Below the pieces are notes generated by a model. The model did no database searches and was not told the DNA's origin. It worked only from the letters and a program-made list of their open reading frames with translations. 46,090 nt of DNA from Desulfotignum sp. (GTDB taxonomy: Bacteria; Desulfobacterota; Desulfobacteria; Desulfobacterales; Desulfobacteraceae), in the NCBI GenBank assembly GCA_011390635.1, contig JAABSA010000032.1:1-46090 (forward strand). Reading direction: 5' to 3'. Shown piece by piece: positions 42,091 through 46,090 of this stretch (positions are counted from its first letter, which is position 1; every line of letters starts with the position of its first letter). The translations under genes and the position numbers were made by a program.

Positions 42091-42654
42091 TTACTGAAGC
42101 AGGTCCGACTCTGACATGGTGCCCATATCACCGGACAGGGAGCCCTGGTTTATCCGGGCCGCCACCCCCACTTCCACCCAGGTGGTAAAATGTTCGCTCT
42201 TGATGCTTATGACAGCGCACCTGGATGCTTTCTCGTAGACCAGGATGGAATTGGTCGGAGATTTAATCTGGCTGACAATGGTCCAGTTGTCTTTTTGCAT
42301 ATTGCTGTTGAAAAAATTGATCAAAGATCTTCGTTCCACCCGGCCCTTGAGTACCAGAATACCGGAGGTGAATCCAGGGGTTGAAACAATCATGCTTTTA
42401 TCCTGGACAACCTGTAATTCCAAAGGAATCAATACATCTTCAAAATCATAATACACTGCTGTGGTTTTTTTGGAAACCGAAGAAGATGCCTGCATGCCCG
42501 AAGTCCCGGAACCAGATGAAGATACCGTACCGGTCTGGGGTTTATTTGATTTTTTGCCGGTAAACATCTGGGTGCATCCGGTCAGGCATAACGCTAGTCC
42601 AACAATCATCAGCAGCAATACCGGATATTTCATTTTACATATATACTGTATCAT
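42091..42654 (-). CDS. Conserved lipoprotein upstream of coaBC
   Basis: A 187-residue lipoprotein precursor: a hydrophobic signal (VLLLMIVGLALCLTGC) ends in a lipobox at about residue 23. A Ser/Gly-rich linker follows (SSSGSGTSGMQASSSVSK), then a globular domain with VYYDFEDVLIPLELQVVQD, GILVLKGRVERRSLINFF and NMQKDNWTIV. I recognise this only as a recurring deltaproteobacterial lipoprotein without known function. ATG 42654 has GGAGGAG just upstream and gives a proper signal peptide. It is placed directly before coaBC and after the PilY1 gene. Confidence 0.72.
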   Translation of the reverse strand: MIQYICKMKYPVLLLMIVGLALCLTGCTQMFTGKKSNKPQTGTVSSSGSGTSGMQASSSVSKKTTAVYYDFEDVLIPLELQVVQDKSMIVSTPGFTSGILVLKGRVERRSLINFFNSNMQKDNWTIVSQIKSPTNSILVYEKASRCAVISIKSEHFTTWVEVGVAARINQGSLSGDMGTMSESDLLQ

Positions 42655-42712
42655 TTCTCCTCCTTTGGTCCGTATAAAAAAGAATCTCGCCCACTCCGCA
42701 CTATTGCATTCG

Positions 42713-42741
42713 TTTTTAAAACGATTCCGGGCAAAAGTCAA
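42713..42741 (-). promoter_or_regulatory. Possible promoter ahead of the lipoprotein-coaBC operon
   Basis: On the minus strand TTGACT (42736-42741), a 17-base spacer and TAAAAA (42713-42718) lie about 60 bases before the lipoprotein start. The -10 box is only a moderate match. Confidence 0.4.
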
Positions 42742-42767
42742 TCAGTCAGTCCAATGATCGGAAATGA

Positions 42768-45700
42768 TCACTCCATCTCTTCCCAGGAAATGACACCGGA
42801 TTTTACAGTTGCAGGGTTGGCCTGCTCTATGACCTCAATGGCTCCGGTACTTGTCTGCACAAATGCCTTTGAGCCGTCCTGTTTGCCCACATGAATATTG
42901 GGTGTAGTGGCAAGCCCTTTTCCCAGAGAAATATTCCGATGAATCTGAAGTTCACCCTGTTCCGGGTCAACCTCCGAGTTACCGTTCAGGTCACTGAAAG
43001 TACTTCCGATGACTGATGAAAAATATGCTGTTCCTGTTTTATAGTATACCGCATACAGGTTGCTTTCCCCCTCAAAAGAACAGATATCAGAAGAAGGCAC
43101 ATAGGTGGTGAATGTCAGCAGATCACCGAAAAGTGTGGCCTGGCCCAGATTTCTTTCCTTGAATGTGCTGAAATCAAAAGACCAGCCATGGGTGGATGTA
43201 AGATTCATCTCATTTATCAAAACATCCCATGCCGGAACCGTTACTCCTGCAAGATCGTCAACCCCTGTAATACTTTTGTTATCAAAGATAACAGCATTCG
43301 AGGTGTCGACCAGATTCAGCTGTAAAACCGTACCCCAGGTGGGTGTTTCGCCGGGATCCCAGAAACCGTTTCCATCAGTATCGGCAAAAGGTTCCTTAAT
43401 ACCATAGTAGGTTTGGGTATCTGTATGGCCGGAATCATCTCTTACAAAAAACCGGCCGGTCCCAAAAAATATCCAGCGGTTCCCCCGGTCATCCAATCCC
43501 ACCGATGGTGCGGTAACAATCGGTTGACCAGGGTCAGTGCTGAAAAAAAGGCTGTCTCCATCCCAGGCAGACGGCAATACATTGTTGTCAATCACCAGAC
43601 GTCTCAGGTTTCCGCCCCAGCCAGTGGTTTTATCTCCGCTGACAGTACCGAAATATACTACATCTGCGTTATAATCCAGATCAAAATCAACAGAGACCGG
43701 ATCTGATACAAAGGAATCCGCATCCAGAGACTGAAAATAATCATGGTCCCCGGCAACAGTGGCAGGCGCTTCTGTGAAGACTCCGAGATCATCCAGTGTT
43801 TTCAGATTCTTATTAAGTACAAGTTCCTTTACATCCACCACATACAATTTTGCCGTCTGGGAGCTGGCCGCACCGGAAAGTGCTTCAGAAGAACCGTTGA
43901 TATCTGCGGTTCCTGCTGCCGAAGCCGGACCCGATCCAAATACAAGGTACCATTCATTCTCCTGGATAGTCCCGGTAACCGGGTCCTTATCCTTCATCGG
44001 AATGACCGCCGGATAACAGGTGGTGTAGCCAAGATCCTCAAACCGAATTTCTGCAAGCACTGTCGGTTCGGATTCAGGGTCGGTGATATCCAGAATAAAA
44101 TATGCCGAAGACATGACCGGATCACCGGCTGCAGCAACATTGCCGTCTGTCTTATCCATGTCTGCAACAATCTGCCCTCCGCCGAACCGCATGCCGCCCA
44201 CAAGGAGAGTGCCCCAGTCTGGTTCCCCATCCGTACCATCGTCATAGGTGCCGTTGGGGAAAATCTTTGCATCAAACACTTTGGGTTTTAAATCATTATA
44301 ATAAACATGGGGATAGGTAGGTTCCGTAAGCCAGTACAGATGGGGCAGCAGATTAAACGGCACATATGCCCAGAGTTCAGCTCCCAGATTATAGGATGTT
44401 TCAGTGGTCAGCTGGGTGGAAAAACTTTTGGTTGTTTCATCGTAAAAACCGGCATTGAACGCATGAAACATACCGTCGTTGGCACCGGCATACACCACAT
44501 TACGGCGGTTTCTGAATTTATCAGCAAAAGCTGCGTAGGAGGTGTCCCTGTAAAGCATATGATAGTTTTCAGCAGGCCGCCCCACAACCGTTGGTGTTGA
44601 ATAGACAATATCCCCCAGGCGCCAGGTCTCCAGGGTACCGTCATCATCATAATCCACCTGCCGGCTTCGAAACGGCGGCAAAATATACGCGGGCGTAACA
44701 GGAGAGATGAACTCCGGCTGATCGATTCCTCTGATATAATCTATGACCCGCTTGCTCTGGTTTGCCAGAAAATCCACAAATTCCGATGGATGTCCCGTCC
44801 TAAAAGTATTCATGGATATGGCGCTGCCGTCGAAGACAATGGATGGTTCATCTTCAAATGTCGGGAAAAGCGTCAGGTACGGATATATCAAAGAATCATC
44901 TGTCAAATCGGCTGCCGAAGGGATAGTATTGCTGAGAAATTCCATCTGCTCGCCTGTATCGGCCACCATATTCCTGTTCTGGTCGATAAAGGTGAAAATA
45001 TAACGGTTGCTGGTGGCAGTATTATAAATCCGCTGGCTGGCGATCTCTCCATCACTCATTTCGTTCAGTATGGAAGAAGAAGACCAGATAAACGCAATGT
45101 CGTCTATGCTACCCGTATAAACTGGTGTTTGTGCCTCCTCGATGATATCATCGCCATCTGTATCTGCATATTTATAGATGGTCGTACCGTCAAAAACAAT
45201 TACCAGGTCATCAACAGGATCCATTATGGCGTTGCCGTTTGTATCCTCCCGCATGTTTCCATAACTGTCCACAAACAAGGCATGAAGTTCTCCGGCCCAG
45301 TTGATGGTATTGCCAAGGGGACCTTTGAATTCCGGATAAAAAACCGCCTGGTAGACCGCCCCTTCTCCGGATCTTGTCTGGGAAATAACCGATGCCGCTG
45401 TTCCGGATGCTGTACGCCGTAAAATATCGGCAAATGACCGGTTCAGCTGTTCTTCCAGCCGCAGCGGGTTCTGCACATAAAAATAGGTATCAGGAACGCC
45501 GTCGCCATCTTTGTCCCATTCATTGTCCAGATCAGGGACATTGTTTGCGTTATAATCCTGAAATCCTCCCCATTTGGCTGCATACCACAAAGGATTTTTC
45601 AGGAGCGTGGCGGCTCCTGATGTACCGGGGGTAAAAGTTCTGGTTGCTGTCAACGGGAGGGCTGCCCCGTCATTCCAGGCCCCTCCCGGCTCCACTCCGG

Positions 45701-46090
45701 GCGGGGTATCCAGAAAATAGTCCGGATCCGAACCAGCGCCTGTGTCATCGTCCCTGACCTCCAGGTAGGTGCCGTCACTTGTGGTTCCGGAAATAATATA
45801 TCCCATGTGCTGGATAATGCTGCCCGCAGCATAGGTGGAGTTCAGGGTGATAATGACTTTTTCACCAAGAGCCGGATTGCTTACAGGATTATCTGCACTG
45901 TCCACCACCTGATAAATATATTCGACAATGGCATCCATATCATGGTCAGCGCCCTGCTCCACATCCTCGAAATTAATTCTGAATTTTCCCCGTGACGGTG
46001 AAATTTCTTCCACAAAAAAATCAACAATAGTGTTTGTGGGTTGAAAATCACCCTGGGTGGAAGAAATACTGTAACCGCCTCCCACGGATT
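42768..46090 (-). CDS. PilY1-like type IV pilus tip adhesin, 5' partial
   Basis: The frame stays open to the window edge, so the start and signal peptide lie outside; about 1100 residues are visible. The C-terminal part resembles the PilC/PilY1 beta-propeller (RNRRNVVYAGANDGMFHAFNA, then ELWAYVPFNLLPHLYWLTEP), and there are calcium-loop-like Asp-rich stretches (DTDGDDIIEE, DLDYNADVVYFG). PilY1 proteins act at the pilus tip in adhesion, twitching and surface sensing. The visible N-terminal part (LEQLNRSFADILRRTASGTA) matches the usual region before the propeller. No minor-pilin genes are inside the window, so context cannot confirm the pilus link. Confidence 0.85.
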   Translation of the reverse strand, partial: SVGGGYSISSTQGDFQPTNTIVDFFVEEISPSRGKFRINFEDVEQGADHDMDAIVEYIYQVVDSADNPVSNPALGEKVIITLNSTYAAGSIIQHMGYIISGTTSDGTYLEVRDDDTGAGSDPDYFLDTPPGVEPGGAWNDGAALPLTATRTFTPGTSGAATLLKNPLWYAAKWGGFQDYNANNVPDLDNEWDKDGDGVPDTYFYVQNPLRLEEQLNRSFADILRRTASGTAASVISQTRSGEGAVYQAVFYPEFKGPLGNTINWAGELHALFVDSYGNMREDTNGNAIMDPVDDLVIVFDGTTIYKYADTDGDDIIEEAQTPVYTGSIDDIAFIWSSSSILNEMSDGEIASQRIYNTATSNRYIFTFIDQNRNMVADTGEQMEFLSNTIPSAADLTDDSLIYPYLTLFPTFEDEPSIVFDGSAISMNTFRTGHPSEFVDFLANQSKRVIDYIRGIDQPEFISPVTPAYILPPFRSRQVDYDDDGTLETWRLGDIVYSTPTVVGRPAENYHMLYRDTSYAAFADKFRNRRNVVYAGANDGMFHAFNAGFYDETTKSFSTQLTTETSYNLGAELWAYVPFNLLPHLYWLTEPTYPHVYYNDLKPKVFDAKIFPNGTYDDGTDGEPDWGTLLVGGMRFGGGQIVADMDKTDGNVAAAGDPVMSSAYFILDITDPESEPTVLAEIRFEDLGYTTCYPAVIPMKDKDPVTGTIQENEWYLVFGSGPASAAGTADINGSSEALSGAASSQTAKLYVVDVKELVLNKNLKTLDDLGVFTEAPATVAGDHDYFQSLDADSFVSDPVSVDFDLDYNADVVYFGTVSGDKTTGWGGNLRRLVIDNNVLPSAWDGDSLFFSTDPGQPIVTAPSVGLDDRGNRWIFFGTGRFFVRDDSGHTDTQTYYGIKEPFADTDGNGFWDPGETPTWGTVLQLNLVDTSNAVIFDNKSITGVDDLAGVTVPAWDVLINEMNLTSTHGWSFDFSTFKERNLGQATLFGDLLTFTTYVPSSDICSFEGESNLYAVYYKTGTAYFSSVIGSTFSDLNGNSEVDPEQGELQIHRNISLGKGLATTPNIHVGKQDGSKAFVQTSTGAIEVIEQANPATVKSGVISWEEME

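Noticed and set aside
42699-42735. Self-complementary CGTTTTTAAAACG as a terminator of the PilY1 gene
   Set aside because: Stem is AT-rich and short, lacks a T run, and overlaps the probable promoter of the next gene.

Overview
The window looks like chromosome from a sulfate-reducing deltaproteobacterium of the Desulfobacteraceae type (Desulfotignum/Desulfobacter/Desulfobacula-like). This is inferred from gene content and protein style: DUF4911-miaB-map, a two-ACT protein paired with UPF0210, a hslV-hslU-argB-argD-argF-argH string, a molybdenum-carrier-like protein and a PilY1 homologue. No marker gene fixes the genus. Almost everything is tightly packed housekeeping operons with 4-base (ATGA/GTGA) or 11-base overlaps between neighbours.

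Layout. 1-3797 is an accessory patch: the 3' part of a CPBP membrane protease, an antitoxin whose ParE-type toxin is cut short by an insertion sequence, and that element itself (about 1274-3499). The element appears to carry a DDE transposase plus two divergently transcribed passenger genes between matching terminal inverted repeats. The patch ends at two tandem tRNA-Leu genes (3798-3988, minus) with a clear promoter and terminator. 4107-13539 (plus) is ribF-def-fmt-rsmB, then rpe, a double-ACT protein, UPF0210, an Fsr-like MFS carrier and a B12/radical SAM protein. 13568-16020 (minus) is DUF4911-miaB-map. 16152-18387 (plus) is recJ and an unknown gene. 18415-23352 (minus) is a molybdenum-carrier-like gene, a rhomboid fused to a DnaJ C-terminal-type module, then ydbH-ynbE-ydbL, the envelope lipid-transport set. 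23423-23983 (plus) is an HD phosphohydrolase.

From 23970 to the end everything is on the minus strand. Read in transcription order from the right edge it is: PilY1-like adhesin (5' end outside), a lipoprotein, coaBC, a degenerate uracil-DNA glycosylase, xerC, hslV, hslU, argB, argD, argF, argH, an FN3-like lipoprotein, folK and a transaldolase; then tRNA-Gly and tRNA-Cys; then a universal stress protein, an ArsR-methyltransferase fusion and manC; then yqgE, a dynamin-like GTPase, an unknown repeat protein and an atypical receiver-domain protein.

The most unusual signals are: the insertion element with passengers; the rhomboid-DnaJ_C fusion; a receiver protein that seems to start at ATT behind a perfect GGAGG and has Cys where the phospho-acceptor Asp should be; a uracil-DNA glycosylase homologue without its catalytic and Fe-S motifs; in-frame Pro/Asp-rich tandem repeats in three unrelated enzymes (radical SAM, ArgB, XerC); and heptanucleotide arrays (TTAGCTG/T) in three intergenic gaps of the arg/hsl operon, one in the opposite orientation. 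No CRISPR array, prophage or complete defence system was recognised.
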